Assembly: GCA_937924775.1 (NCBI GenBank)
Contig: CALDUT010000001.1
Span: forward strand, 124,001 to 188,000
Origin: an uncultured Gemmata sp.
GTDB taxonomy: Bacteria; Planctomycetota; Planctomycetia; Gemmatales; Gemmataceae
Direction of reading: 5' to 3'
Length of the DNA: 64,000 nt
Shown here in pieces: positions 9,136 through 17,544 of the stretch (position 1 is its first letter; each line of letters begins with the position of its first letter). The notes beneath the pieces were generated by a model. The model was given only the letters and a program-made list of their open reading frames with translations, made no database searches and was not told where the DNA came from. The position numbers were made by a program, and so were the translations under genes.

Positions 9136-10650
9136 TTAGCACACTCCGTAAAGGGGACCGAATTTTTCGGTTAAGTAAGCAAGAAAAGGTTGTGGCGACA
9201 GCGGAAAACCTGTTGCGCGGCGGCATAATTCCCCGGCCTGGTAGCGTTGTCCGTGGCGATAGATGGCCGTTTTCAGCCATTGCCGCAGCGGACCGAACTC
9301 GCCGCGGCGGAAATCGTCGTCCAGCGACGGGCAATCCCGCTTCGCAGCTGCCATCAGCTGTGCGGCGTACAAGTTGCCCAGCGTGTAGGTGGGGAAATAG
9401 CCGATCCCTCCAAAACTCCAGTGAATGTCTTGCAAACAACCGCGGGCATCGTCGGGTACGATCAGCCCGAAGAGGGCTTGGAACCGTTCCTTCCACGCCC
9501 CGGGTAAATCCCCGGTACTCAAATCGCCCGAAAGCAACGCCAGTTCCAGCTCAAACCGGAGTGCGATGTGCAAGTTGTAAGTCACTTCGTCGGCTTCGAC
9601 CCGAATGAACGACGGTTGGACGGCGTTGATAGCGAAGTAGAAATCGCTCTGGGAAACATCCGCTAAGGCCATGGGGAAGGTTTGTTGCAACCGGGGGAAG
9701 AAATGCTCCCAAAACGCCCGACTACGGCCCACTTGGTTTTCCCACAACCGAGATTGCGACTCGTGAATGCCGAACGAACACGCGGCGCCCAGCGGTGTCC
9801 CGAATTGTTCCGTGGGAAGCCCTTGCTCATACATGGCATGGCCAGTTTCGTGTAGAACACCAAAAAAGGCCTCGTTGAAGAACCGCGGGTTATACCGGGT
9901 GGTGATCCGGCAATCGCCGGGGCCGAAGCCGGAGCAAAACGGGTGCGCGGTGGTATCCAGCCGCCCCGCGGCGAAGTTGAAGCCGAGAGCGGCGGCCGCA
10001 GACTCCGCGAAAACTTTCTGCCGGTCGATGGGGAATTCGCGGGTGAGTATCCCCGTGTGGGGCTGCCGCGGCGCGGCCACGATCTTCTGCACCCATGCGG
10101 CCAGTTCCCTGGTGAGGGTGGCAAAAAGGGCTTGCAATTCGGCAACGGTGGTTCCCGGTTCGTATTCCTCCAGCAAGGCGTTGTAGCGGTGTTCCTGATA
10201 GCCGACGGCATCTGCTTCTTCTCGCTTCAATTCAATAACCCGTTGCAAGAGGGGTTGGAAACTCGGGTAGTCGTTCGTCTTTTTCGCGTGTTCCCACACC
10301 TGCTGGGCCTCGGTGGTGACACGGGCCAGCTCTTCAACCAACGCCGGAGGTATCTTCGTAGCACGGTTGTAGGCTCGGCGTAGCTCGCGAATATTGGCCG
10401 CGGCATCCGATTCCGCATCTTGCACTAGGTCAGAAGCTTCCACCGTGGCCAACCACTCTCCAACTTGAGGATCGGTCAACTTCTGATGAGCCAACGACGC
10501 CAGGAATGCGAGCTGTTCTCCCCGCAGGGTTCCTCCCTGGGGGGGCATGTAAGTTTGGTGGTCCCACCCTAGAACCGCGGAACAAGAATGGATCAGCCCC
10601 AGCTCTTTCGAGCGGCGAATCAGTTCGGTGTAGGCGGTTTCGGCCGGCAT
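9136..10650 (-). CDS. M32 family metallocarboxypeptidase
   Basis: Thermostable carboxypeptidase 1 family (M32), 504 residues, the standard size. The zinc motif HETGH is at 267-271, with the downstream third ligand in GIHESQSRLWEN (about 294-305). Other conserved family segments are HPFCSGFGPGDCRITTRY (from 236) and a helical N-terminus (ELGLIHSCSAVLGWD). These enzymes release C-terminal residues from peptides in the cytosol. The start at 10650 is chosen because GGAGG lies 7 bases upstream and the longer frame would overlap mnmE on the other strand. It is divergent from mnmE, with 59 bases between them. Confidence 0.95.
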   Translation of the reverse strand: MPAETAYTELIRRSKELGLIHSCSAVLGWDHQTYMPPQGGTLRGEQLAFLASLAHQKLTDPQVGEWLATVEASDLVQDAESDAAANIRELRRAYNRATKIPPALVEELARVTTEAQQVWEHAKKTNDYPSFQPLLQRVIELKREEADAVGYQEHRYNALLEEYEPGTTVAELQALFATLTRELAAWVQKIVAAPRQPHTGILTREFPIDRQKVFAESAAAALGFNFAAGRLDTTAHPFCSGFGPGDCRITTRYNPRFFNEAFFGVLHETGHAMYEQGLPTEQFGTPLGAACSFGIHESQSRLWENQVGRSRAFWEHFFPRLQQTFPMALADVSQSDFYFAINAVQPSFIRVEADEVTYNLHIALRFELELALLSGDLSTGDLPGAWKERFQALFGLIVPDDARGCLQDIHWSFGGIGYFPTYTLGNLYAAQLMAAAKRDCPSLDDDFRRGEFGPLRQWLKTAIYRHGQRYQAGELCRRATGFPLSPQPFLAYLTEKFGPLYGVC

Positions 10651-10709
10651 CGGGTTGCCTCCGGAGAATGGTATCGCGGATAATGCCGGTGTACGGATTG
10701 GGGGGAGAA

Positions 10710-12128
10710 ATGGCGTTCGAGAAGGTTGCGGCGCCGCATAACGACGATACGATTGTCGCGGTCTCATCGGCTTCCGGTCCGGCGTGGCGGGCGATTGTCC
10801 GCGTTAGTGGCCCGGATGCGCAACGCGTGGTGCAAGCGGTTTTCACCGCTGCGGACGAACCCTGGCCCCAGCTTGCGGCCGCACGGCGACGACGGCTGAT
10901 CCGCGGCAGGCTGCGGCTGAGCGGGGTTCACGCCCCCTTACCGGCCCTGCTCTTCTTCTTCGCTCAGCCGCATTCCTATACCGGGCAAGATGTTGCGGAA
11001 ATTCACACCCTTGGCTCGCCTCCGCTGGTCGAACGCCTGGTGGCCGATCTTTTGGCCGCGGGGGCGCGACCGGCACGGCCCGGCGAATTCACCCTGCGGG
11101 CCTTCCTGGCAGGCAAGAAGAACCTGCCGCAAGCCGAAGCCGTCCAAGCAGTGATCGAAGCGGAAACTGATGCCGACCTGCAAGCCGCCCTCGCCCAACT
11201 GGCCGGCGGTGTTTCCGAACCCCTGGAAGCCCTCCGCGACGATCTGCTCAACCTTCTGGCCGACATTGAAGCCGCTCTCGATTTCGTGGATGAAGACATC
11301 ACCTTTGTCGGAAAATCTGACACTCTCCAACGAATTCGGGCCGGTATCGAACAACTCGAAAGTGTGGAGAAACAACTCGACACACGCACCGTCAGCGGCC
11401 GGCCTGTCCGGATCGCCCTCGTCGGGCTTCCCAACGCGGGCAAAAGCAGCTTGTTCAACGCCCTCGCCGGAGCCACCGCCCTCGTCAGCCCCCTCCCCGG
11501 GACCACCCGCGACTATCTGACGAAATCCGTGACTATGGCCGGTGTTCCAGTCGAACTCATCGACACCGCCGGCTGGCAAGCCGCCACCGATACCATCGAA
11601 GAACAATCGCAGCAACTCGGTCGCGAACAAGCCCTCCAGGCCGACATCGTTGTGTGGTGCGACGAACACGGCCAGTTCCAGCCCGCCGCGGAATGTCTCC
11701 TGCACCGGCGGGGCGGGAAAGTCCTGAAAGTGCGAACGAAAGTGGACTTAGCCAACGAAAAAACCGCTCGCGAACTGTCTGCGCTGGTCAGCTCCGCCCC
11801 CGCGCCCCCGCGGGGGCCGTTGCCGGTTATCCCTTGTTCGACACGCATGCCCCACGGTCTGGAAGCGCTGCAAGCTGCGTTGCGGGAAGAAGTGATCGCA
11901 TTGACGCGACCGTCCCTGGCCCCCAGCCAAAGCCGCTGCCGGCATCACGTTCAAGCGTGCCTCGCCCAGCTCCGAGAAGCCTACGAACTGGCCACCACCG
12001 ACCAACCCCCAGAATTACTCGCATGGACCTTACGGGAAGCCCTCGAAGAACTCGGCGAAATGACCGGGGCCGTTTACACCACCGACCTGCTGGATCGCAT
12101 CTTCTCGCGGTTTTGCATCGGAAAGTGA
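10710..12128 (+). CDS. mnmE: tRNA uridine-34 modification GTPase MnmE
   Basis: MnmE (TrmE), 472 residues. It has an N-terminal tetrahydrofolate-binding domain (about 1-125), a helical domain, and an inserted G domain with P-loop GLPNAGKSS (239-247), GTTRD (264-268) and DTAG (285-288). The C-terminal pentapeptide is FCIGK, whose Cys is needed for modification. With MnmG it installs (carboxymethyl)aminomethyl groups at the wobble uridine of tRNA. mnmG is not in the window. GGGGGAG precedes the ATG by 2-3 bases, and the upstream in-frame ATGs overlap the carboxypeptidase gene. Confidence 0.96.
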   Translation: MAFEKVAAPHNDDTIVAVSSASGPAWRAIVRVSGPDAQRVVQAVFTAADEPWPQLAAARRRRLIRGRLRLSGVHAPLPALLFFFAQPHSYTGQDVAEIHTLGSPPLVERLVADLLAAGARPARPGEFTLRAFLAGKKNLPQAEAVQAVIEAETDADLQAALAQLAGGVSEPLEALRDDLLNLLADIEAALDFVDEDITFVGKSDTLQRIRAGIEQLESVEKQLDTRTVSGRPVRIALVGLPNAGKSSLFNALAGATALVSPLPGTTRDYLTKSVTMAGVPVELIDTAGWQAATDTIEEQSQQLGREQALQADIVVWCDEHGQFQPAAECLLHRRGGKVLKVRTKVDLANEKTARELSALVSSAPAPPRGPLPVIPCSTRMPHGLEALQAALREEVIALTRPSLAPSQSRCRHHVQACLAQLREAYELATTDQPPELLAWTLREALEELGEMTGAVYTTDLLDRIFSRFCIGK

Positions 12129-12248
12129 ACTATTGTCCAAAACAATCGGATCACTCCAAGGATCGTCGATTCAAAAGTGAACCATCTTCATCAACAATCT
12201 CATCAATCTCCAGCACCCTCTCTTGGTCATCGGTCAGCAGATGAGGCT

Positions 12249-12950
12249 TCAGGCCGCCGTTTGTTGCCAACTGACCGCTTTGACTTCGGGTTCCAAGCTG
12301 ACGCGGGCCACAATCTCCTCCACCGCTCGATCATTTCGTTCGGGGGAATAAACGGTAGCGACAACGATCGCACGATCGCCTTCCTCATCGTCAGTCGCGA
12401 TACCTTGTAAGGTGAGTTTGTCGTGGCCATTGATATGCCGCATGAGAATGTGGCGGATGTGGGCGTCGCGGTTGTGCAAAGTTTCAACCCGCAAGCGATA
12501 TAACGCTTCCACATCGGTAGCGGACTTGGTGCGAGCATCGATCCACCGGGTCACCGGTCGAAGACCGAGGTGAACGAAAAGAACCCCGGCAGTTCCCAAG
12601 AGGGCCTCCAGGGGAAACCCCGCCCCGGCCAACGACCCCACCGCCCCGCTACACCAGATGGTGGCCGCGGTGTTCAATCCCCGGACATTGAGCCCTTCAC
12701 GAAGAATGACCCCGCCGCCCAAAAAGCCCAACCCGCTGACCACCTGCGCGGCAATCCGCGTCGGGCTGGCTTCATGATCCATGAGGGTGGACATCCCCAC
12801 GAATAAGGCGGCCCCCAAAGCGACCAGAGCATTCGTCCGCAAGCCGGCGGTATGCTGCCGCCATTGCCGTTCCAAACCGATGAGAACCCCCATCAGCAAT
12901 GCGGCCGCCGTATTTAAGGTGAATGTCGCAAAAACCATCCCACATCCCAT
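12249..12950 (-). CDS. mgtC: MgtC/SapB family inner-membrane protein
   Basis: 233 residues. The N-terminal half is a bundle of four to five membrane helices with the MgtC signatures GLERQW (25-30) and GLNTAATIWC (91-100). The C-terminal half is a soluble ACT-like domain (about 150-233). MgtC proteins help cells cope with low magnesium and modulate ATP synthase in some pathogens. The role in environmental bacteria is less clear. Its ATG overlaps the TGA of the 48-codon ORF upstream (TGATG), which itself overlaps the end of mgtA, so the three are probably translationally coupled in one operon. This context makes a magnesium role likely. Confidence 0.92.
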   Translation of the reverse strand: MGCGMVFATFTLNTAAALLMGVLIGLERQWRQHTAGLRTNALVALGAALFVGMSTLMDHEASPTRIAAQVVSGLGFLGGGVILREGLNVRGLNTAATIWCSGAVGSLAGAGFPLEALLGTAGVLFVHLGLRPVTRWIDARTKSATDVEALYRLRVETLHNRDAHIRHILMRHINGHDKLTLQGIATDDEEGDRAIVVATVYSPERNDRAVEEIVARVSLEPEVKAVSWQQTAA

Positions 12951-13096
12951 CAGTTCCGGTGGCTTCGCTCTGACAACCAACGCAGCACGATATACAATGC
13001 GATCCGGAGAAGCAATCCGGCCCCCACCACCGCCCCCATCCCATGGCGGCGGATCAGTTTTTCGACCGTATCCAGAGCGCCCCCGTTTACAACCAC
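12950..13096 (-). CDS. Possible 48-residue single-helix membrane protein between mgtA and mgtC
   Basis: Small frame starting at GTG 13096, overlapping the last ten bases of mgtA, and ending in a TGA that overlaps the mgtC ATG. It encodes a short polar N-terminus, one hydrophobic helix (MGAVVGAGLLLRIALYIVL, about 20-38) and a basic tail (RWLSERSHRN). The perfect fit between two genes with overlaps at both ends supports real translation. The absence of a Shine-Dalgarno and the GTG start weaken it. I recognise no family. By position it could be a regulator or stabiliser of MgtA or MgtC, as small membrane peptides are in enterics (MgtR, MgtS), but that is analogy only. Confidence 0.5.
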   Translation of the reverse strand: MVVNGGALDTVEKLIRRHGMGAVVGAGLLLRIALYIVLRWLSERSHRN

Positions 13097-15729
13097 ATGC
13101 CGAAGCGGCGAATGTACCAGCGCTTGACCATTTGCGCGAGCCAGCAGTAAGCGAGGAGAGTGGCGATCAACCATGGGAAGTAGGCCCACGGTAGCGGAAC
13201 CATACCAACGGCCGCGCCTAAGGGGCTGTAGGGAATGGTGATCCCCAGGACCATGATGCAGATCGTCAGAATCAGCAATGGCGGCGCCGCTGTGCTTTGG
13301 AAGAAGGGAACCTTACTGGTTCGGATCATGTGAATGATCAGCGTCTGCGATAATAACCCTTCAACAAACCAGCCCGATTGGAACAGGCTCTGCCTGTCGG
13401 GAGTATTCGCCTGGAAGATGAAGTACAGAACACAGAAGGTAGTGATGTCGAAAATCGAGCTGATCGGCCCGATCAGCAGCATGAAGCGGCCCAGGTCATG
13501 GATTTGCCATTTCCGGGGTTTTTCCAAGTATTCGTCGTCCATGCGGTCGAAGGGAATGCCGATTTGTGAAATGTCGTACAGCAAGTTTTGAATGAGCAAG
13601 TGAATCGCCAACATGGGCAAAAATGGCAACCACACACTGGCCACCAGCACGCTGAAGACATTGCCGAAGTTGGAACTGGCCGCCATTTTGATGTATTTGA
13701 TGGTGTTGCCGTATGTCTGCCGGCCGAGAAGCACCCCCTCTTCCAGCACCAAAAGGCTTTTCTCCAACAGGATGATGTCCGCGGATTCCTTGGCGATGTC
13801 CGCGGCGGTGTCTACCGAAATCCCGGCGTCGGCTTCGCGAAGAGCTGGGGCGTCGTTGATACCGTCGCCCAAAAAACCGACAGTATGCCCACAACGCTTC
13901 AAGGCGGCGATGATCCGCGCTTTTTGGGAGGGGTTGAGTTTGGCAAAGAGGGTGACGTTGTCCACCGCGGCCTGCAACTGGGCATCGTCCATCGCTTCCA
14001 CGTGATGCCCCAGAAGAGTTTGCGACACGGTTAAGCCGACATCCTTGCACACTTTCCGGGCCACCAGGTCGTTATCCCCCGTGAGGATTTTGACCGCCAC
14101 ACCATGTTGGGCGAGAGCCGCCAAGGCAGGGGCCGCGGATTCTTTGGGCGGGTCGAGAAACGCGATAAACCCAATCAGCGTCAGGTTTTGCTCATCTCCC
14201 ACCCCGTATTGTTTGTTGGGTTGGCTCCAAACTTGCTTGACCGCGACCGCTATCACCCGCAGGCCATCTTCGTTCATCGCAGTTCGCTGCCGCAGGACTT
14301 CCTCCCGCACTTCGCGGGTCAGAGGAATGGTTTGCCCGCCGACGCGGGCCTCAGAACAGACGGCGAGAACTTCTTCCACCGCGCCTTTGCAGATCAGCAG
14401 ATCCCGGCCTTTGAACACTTCGTGAACCACCACCGACATCCGCCGTCGTTGAAAATCGAAGGGGACTTCGTCGTATTTGATGTAACGTTTGGTCAGTTCA
14501 CGAGTTACGGTGAGGTCTTCATGTTCCAGCACGGCCCGGTCGAGCAGATTCTTCAACCCGGTTTGGAAGTAGCTATTCAGATAGGCGTATTCCAGAACTT
14601 CTTCGCATTCGTTGCCTTCGAGATCTAAGTGCTGAATCAGCACGACTTTATCTTGCGTGAGAGTTCCGGTTTTGTCGGTACACAGAACGTCGATAGCCCC
14701 CAAATTCTGAATCGCTGGCAGTTTCTTGACAATCACCTTCCGATACGACATCGCCACCGCGCCGCGGGCCAAGTTGGCGGTGACGATCATTGGTAACATC
14801 TCGGGCGTCAGCCCCACCGCAATCGCCACAGCGAACATGAAGGCTTCGGTCCAATCCCCTTTGGTCAGCCCATTGAGGAAGAAAACCACCGGAACCATCG
14901 CCAGCATGAAACGAATGAGCAACCAACTGACGCCGCGCACACCCTTATCGAAGGCCGTTTCCGCCCGTCGGCCGACGAGATGGCCAGCCAGCGAACCCAG
15001 ATAGGTTTGTCCACCGGTCACCACCACCACGGCCTGCGCAGTCCCGCTGACCACGGTGGTTCCCAAAAAGCAAACATTGGGTAATTCGAGAGGTGAGACT
15101 TTGGCCGCCAATAGGCGTTCGATGTCCGCCGGGGGTGTGTCCGCGGTCTTCTCCACCGGAATTGATTCCCCGGTCAGTGTCGCTTGGCTGACGAACAGGT
15201 CTTTGGTCGAAAGCAGGCGAACATCCGCAGGTATCAGATCACCCGCCGACAATTGGATCACATCACCAGGAACCAGCTCGTGAATCGGGATCTCCTGCGG
15301 CTTGGACTGTGGCCGTAACACCGTAGCTGTGGTGCGGACCAACGACCGCAGCCGTTCAGCGGCCTGCCCCGACCGATATTCTTGCCAAAACCGCAGCAAG
15401 CCACTGATCCCGACCATCAGACTGATGATGGCAGTCGCCATCCGGTCGTCGGTGACGAAGGAAATGATGGCCAAGGTCAACAGGAGGTAGGTAAAGGGCG
15501 TATGAAATGCATGCAACAGTTGGATGTACCACCGCGGCGGCCGTTCACTGGCGATTTCGTTGGGTCCGAAGCGGGTCCGGCGGATCAACGCTTCCACGCG
15601 GCTCAGCCCCTGTTGGCTGCTGGCCATGGAAATCAACACGTCCAACGCGGGCTGCCGTGCCGCTTCAACAACAGTATCCGTCGTTCGGGAATGGCTACTT
15701 GTGGGGCGAGTGACGGGCGGGGCCAGCAT
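13087..15729 (-). CDS. mgtA: Magnesium-translocating P-type ATPase (P3B, MgtA/MgtB)
   Basis: 880 residues, a typical MgtA length. Hallmarks are TGES (186-189) in the actuator domain, GLTPEMLP (306-313) in helix M4, phosphorylated Asp352 in DKTGTLT, and GDGINDAPALREADAGI in the hinge. Ten membrane helices are expected, with six after the catalytic core. The Mg-type M6 and C-terminal region (NLLYDISQIGIPFDRMDDE) fits P3B ATPases rather than Ca or H pumps. It imports Mg2+ using ATP. The ATG at 15729 has GAGGAG six bases upstream, while upstream ATGs in frame extend into the hairpin leader. It heads the operon with the small ORF and mgtC. Confidence 0.96.
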   Translation of the reverse strand: MLAPPVTRPTSSHSRTTDTVVEAARQPALDVLISMASSQQGLSRVEALIRRTRFGPNEIASERPPRWYIQLLHAFHTPFTYLLLTLAIISFVTDDRMATAIISLMVGISGLLRFWQEYRSGQAAERLRSLVRTTATVLRPQSKPQEIPIHELVPGDVIQLSAGDLIPADVRLLSTKDLFVSQATLTGESIPVEKTADTPPADIERLLAAKVSPLELPNVCFLGTTVVSGTAQAVVVVTGGQTYLGSLAGHLVGRRAETAFDKGVRGVSWLLIRFMLAMVPVVFFLNGLTKGDWTEAFMFAVAIAVGLTPEMLPMIVTANLARGAVAMSYRKVIVKKLPAIQNLGAIDVLCTDKTGTLTQDKVVLIQHLDLEGNECEEVLEYAYLNSYFQTGLKNLLDRAVLEHEDLTVTRELTKRYIKYDEVPFDFQRRRMSVVVHEVFKGRDLLICKGAVEEVLAVCSEARVGGQTIPLTREVREEVLRQRTAMNEDGLRVIAVAVKQVWSQPNKQYGVGDEQNLTLIGFIAFLDPPKESAAPALAALAQHGVAVKILTGDNDLVARKVCKDVGLTVSQTLLGHHVEAMDDAQLQAAVDNVTLFAKLNPSQKARIIAALKRCGHTVGFLGDGINDAPALREADAGISVDTAADIAKESADIILLEKSLLVLEEGVLLGRQTYGNTIKYIKMAASSNFGNVFSVLVASVWLPFLPMLAIHLLIQNLLYDISQIGIPFDRMDDEYLEKPRKWQIHDLGRFMLLIGPISSIFDITTFCVLYFIFQANTPDRQSLFQSGWFVEGLLSQTLIIHMIRTSKVPFFQSTAAPPLLILTICIMVLGITIPYSPLGAAVGMVPLPWAYFPWLIATLLAYCWLAQMVKRWYIRRFGMWL

Positions 15730-15787
15730 AATCGACTCCTCAGCACCAAACCGCAGGGATGAGGGGAACGGTACCCTGCAAAAGCCA

Positions 15788-15836
15788 GTGTCGGAAAAAC
15801 TGACAACCGTCGCTTTTCCACCACGACGGCCGACAC
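15788..15836 (-). promoter_or_regulatory. Nested hairpin in the mgtA leader
   Basis: On the minus strand, about 59-107 bases before the mgtA ATG, an outer 7-bp stem (GTGTCGG with CCGACAC; 15836-15830 and 15794-15788) encloses an inner 6-bp stem (CCGTCG with CGACGG; 15829-15824 and 15812-15807). The two 5' arms are contiguous and a 12-base A/T-rich bulge lies on the 3' side. A competing short stem TGTC/GACA spans the T5 run. Structured leaders control mgtA in other bacteria, so this may be a magnesium-responsive leader. It does not look like the known M-box to my eye. Confidence 0.4.
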
Positions 15837-15920
15837 AGACCATTCGTTACGCAGGAAGCGTTGGGCTTACCTCGACGACCACGAGCCGGGCCGCATCACG
15901 GCCGATCGGTCCGCTCCGCG

Positions 15921-15952
15921 AAAAGCCCCGACCACGGCGGCGTCGCGGTCGG
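15921..15952 (-). terminator. Putative terminator of the secreted lipoprotein gene
   Basis: Stem CCGACC/GGTCGG (15952-15947 with 15933-15928) with a 13-base loop, followed on the minus strand by GGCTTTT. It lies 13 bases beyond the stop codon of the lipoprotein gene. Confidence 0.4.
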
Positions 15953-15964
15953 TGTGGGGGACTG

Positions 15965-16378
15965 TTACGAGGTCAAATCGATGTCGAAAGTCTGGGAGGC
16001 ATGACGCACCGGGCAAACCAGATCGGTAGTCTCGGGGTCGGTGTATTTCAAGGGAATCGGCGGTAATGCCAGTTTGGCAGGCCCTTTGCCGGTACGATCC
16101 TTTTTCTTGGGCGGTAGGGCCACAACGGTGACTTTGACTTGGCCGTAGGGCACTTCCAGGATGCGGTAAGTCCCGTCGGGTTGGATGTAGGCCGAAACAT
16201 TGCGTCCCGGTTGGCGCGGATGGTAAAACGTAATCTTACCGCCGCGGAGTGGTTGCCCTTCGAAACGCACTATGCCCGTCACCTCCGCGCCGGCAGAGCG
16301 CGAACACCCTGAGACGGCCACCGCGAGGCTGCTGAGCGTCAAAATAGCTAAATACCAGGTGAATCGCGGAAGTCTCAT
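15965..16378 (-). CDS. Small lipoprotein with carboxypeptidase regulatory-like (transthyretin-like) domain
   Basis: 137 residues. Signal peptide with lipobox VAVSGC (Cys about residue 25), then a small beta domain: GIVRFEGQPLRGGKITFYHP, then DGTYRI and YGQVKVTV. This is the planctomycete carboxypeptidase regulatory-like fold found in many surface lipoproteins. Function is unknown; a role in binding or structure at the cell envelope is assumed. GAGGGA precedes the ATG at 16378 by 7 bases, and a longer frame from 16402 would spoil the signal peptide. It follows the DUF1559 gene by 66 bases, a common pairing in this phylum, and may be co-transcribed. Confidence 0.8.
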   Translation of the reverse strand: MRLPRFTWYLAILTLSSLAVAVSGCSRSAGAEVTGIVRFEGQPLRGGKITFYHPRQPGRNVSAYIQPDGTYRILEVPYGQVKVTVVALPPKKKDRTGKGPAKLALPPIPLKYTDPETTDLVCPVRHASQTFDIDLTS

Positions 16379-16444
16379 AGGCTGGTCCCTCGGGAATAAC
16401 AATGCAGAATGTGTGGCTGACCGCCGTTGGTGAAAGCCAATCCG

Positions 16445-17437
16445 TTACCAGTCGGCACCGAGCGGCAGGCCATCTTGCGGATTGACAGCTCGCCGCCACG
16501 TCAGCAGAGAAACCCCGGCCCCGACGGTACGCACGCTGCCATCCATGAGGCTGACCACCATGACACCGGAATGGAAACTCTGACACGTATCGGGGTTGGC
16601 TTCGCGGATCGTCGTGCCGATTTGGGGGGGATCATACAACCCGGCATTGGGACCCACGACATCAAAGTAGATCGGATTCGGATAGTGAGGTCCGTAGGTA
16701 TCGAGGTAGGCGGGATACGCCCAACTGGTGATGTTGTGGTAGGAGTTATCCGGGGCGTTGGGATCGTAGCTGGGATTTTGCAAATGGGCATACGGATAGG
16801 ATGCGGCTTGTTCGACCGTGGCAATCGTGTTGGACGCACCATCGGGAATGTTGCCGATCAAAAACGGGCTGGACCGCCCTGAGGGCAGTACGTCAGGGGC
16901 ATCGAGCAGGCGGTCGTCATAAGTGCGGCCAGCTCCGAATAATGCCAAGTTGTACGACACCGAGCATGCCGCGATCGGCACCCCGGAGAGCGTGTCCCGG
17001 CTGACCAACTCCGTGGGGGCCGCGGGCAAAGTACTCATACCATTCGCATGCGTTGGGTCGGAGGGGCACACAAAGACCTTCAGGGGTACTAGCCGCGCTC
17101 CCAAAAAACCATTTTGACTGATGGCTATGTCATACTGGCGAAAAACATTGTCTTGTTCCAAATACGGTAGAATCGCGAAGTGGGCGCTAGCGATGACCGG
17201 TGTGGCCCCCAAGCGATTGATGTAATTCACCGGCGGCAAACGCCCCTGATGGGCATCGGCGTAGTTATGAACCGCCAAGGCCACTTGCTTGTGGTTGTTC
17301 TGACAGCTCATCCGCGCCGCCGCTTCCCGCACCTTCTGCACCGCCGGTAGCAGCAAACCGATCAGAATGGCGATGATGGCAATCACCACCAACAATTCAA
17401 TCAAAGTGAAGGCACAACGATAAATATGGGGTTTCAT
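16445..17437 (-). CDS. DUF1559 type II secretion pseudopilin-like protein
   Basis: 330 residues. The N-terminus [20 protein letters not shown] is a type IV pilin/pseudopilin prepilin sequence, with cleavage expected before the Phe and Glu at +5. The DUF1559 body follows, including the near N-terminal [21 protein letters not shown] and the C-terminal [19 protein letters not shown]. This family is hugely expanded in planctomycetes, and the function of individual members is mostly unknown. It is presumably inserted in the inner membrane and exposed to the periplasm. GGAG lies 7 bases before the ATG. The downstream lipoprotein gene is on the same strand. Confidence 0.95.
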   Translation of the reverse strand: MKPHIYRCAFTLIELLVVIAIIAILIGLLLPAVQKVREAAARMSCQNNHKQVALAVHNYADAHQGRLPPVNYINRLGATPVIASAHFAILPYLEQDNVFRQYDIAISQNGFLGARLVPLKVFVCPSDPTHANGMSTLPAAPTELVSRDTLSGVPIAACSVSYNLALFGAGRTYDDRLLDAPDVLPSGRSSPFLIGNIPDGASNTIATVEQAASYPYAHLQNPSYDPNAPDNSYHNITSWAYPAYLDTYGPHYPNPIYFDVVGPNAGLYDPPQIGTTIREANPDTCQSFHSGVMVVSLMDGSVRTVGAGVSLLTWRRAVNPQDGLPLGADW

Positions 17438-17544
17438 GGCACAGCTCCAAAGACTGCTAAGAAGTCACAATTCCACGGAAGACGCAAAAGCGGTAAGAAG
17501 CCCCGCCGTCGGATCGTCTCACGCAGACACAATGGGGACAGGAC

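Noticed and set aside
9017-9496. N-terminal extension of the kinase frame
   Set aside because: It would overlap the 3' part of the M32 carboxypeptidase gene and its composition is Pro/Arg-rich.
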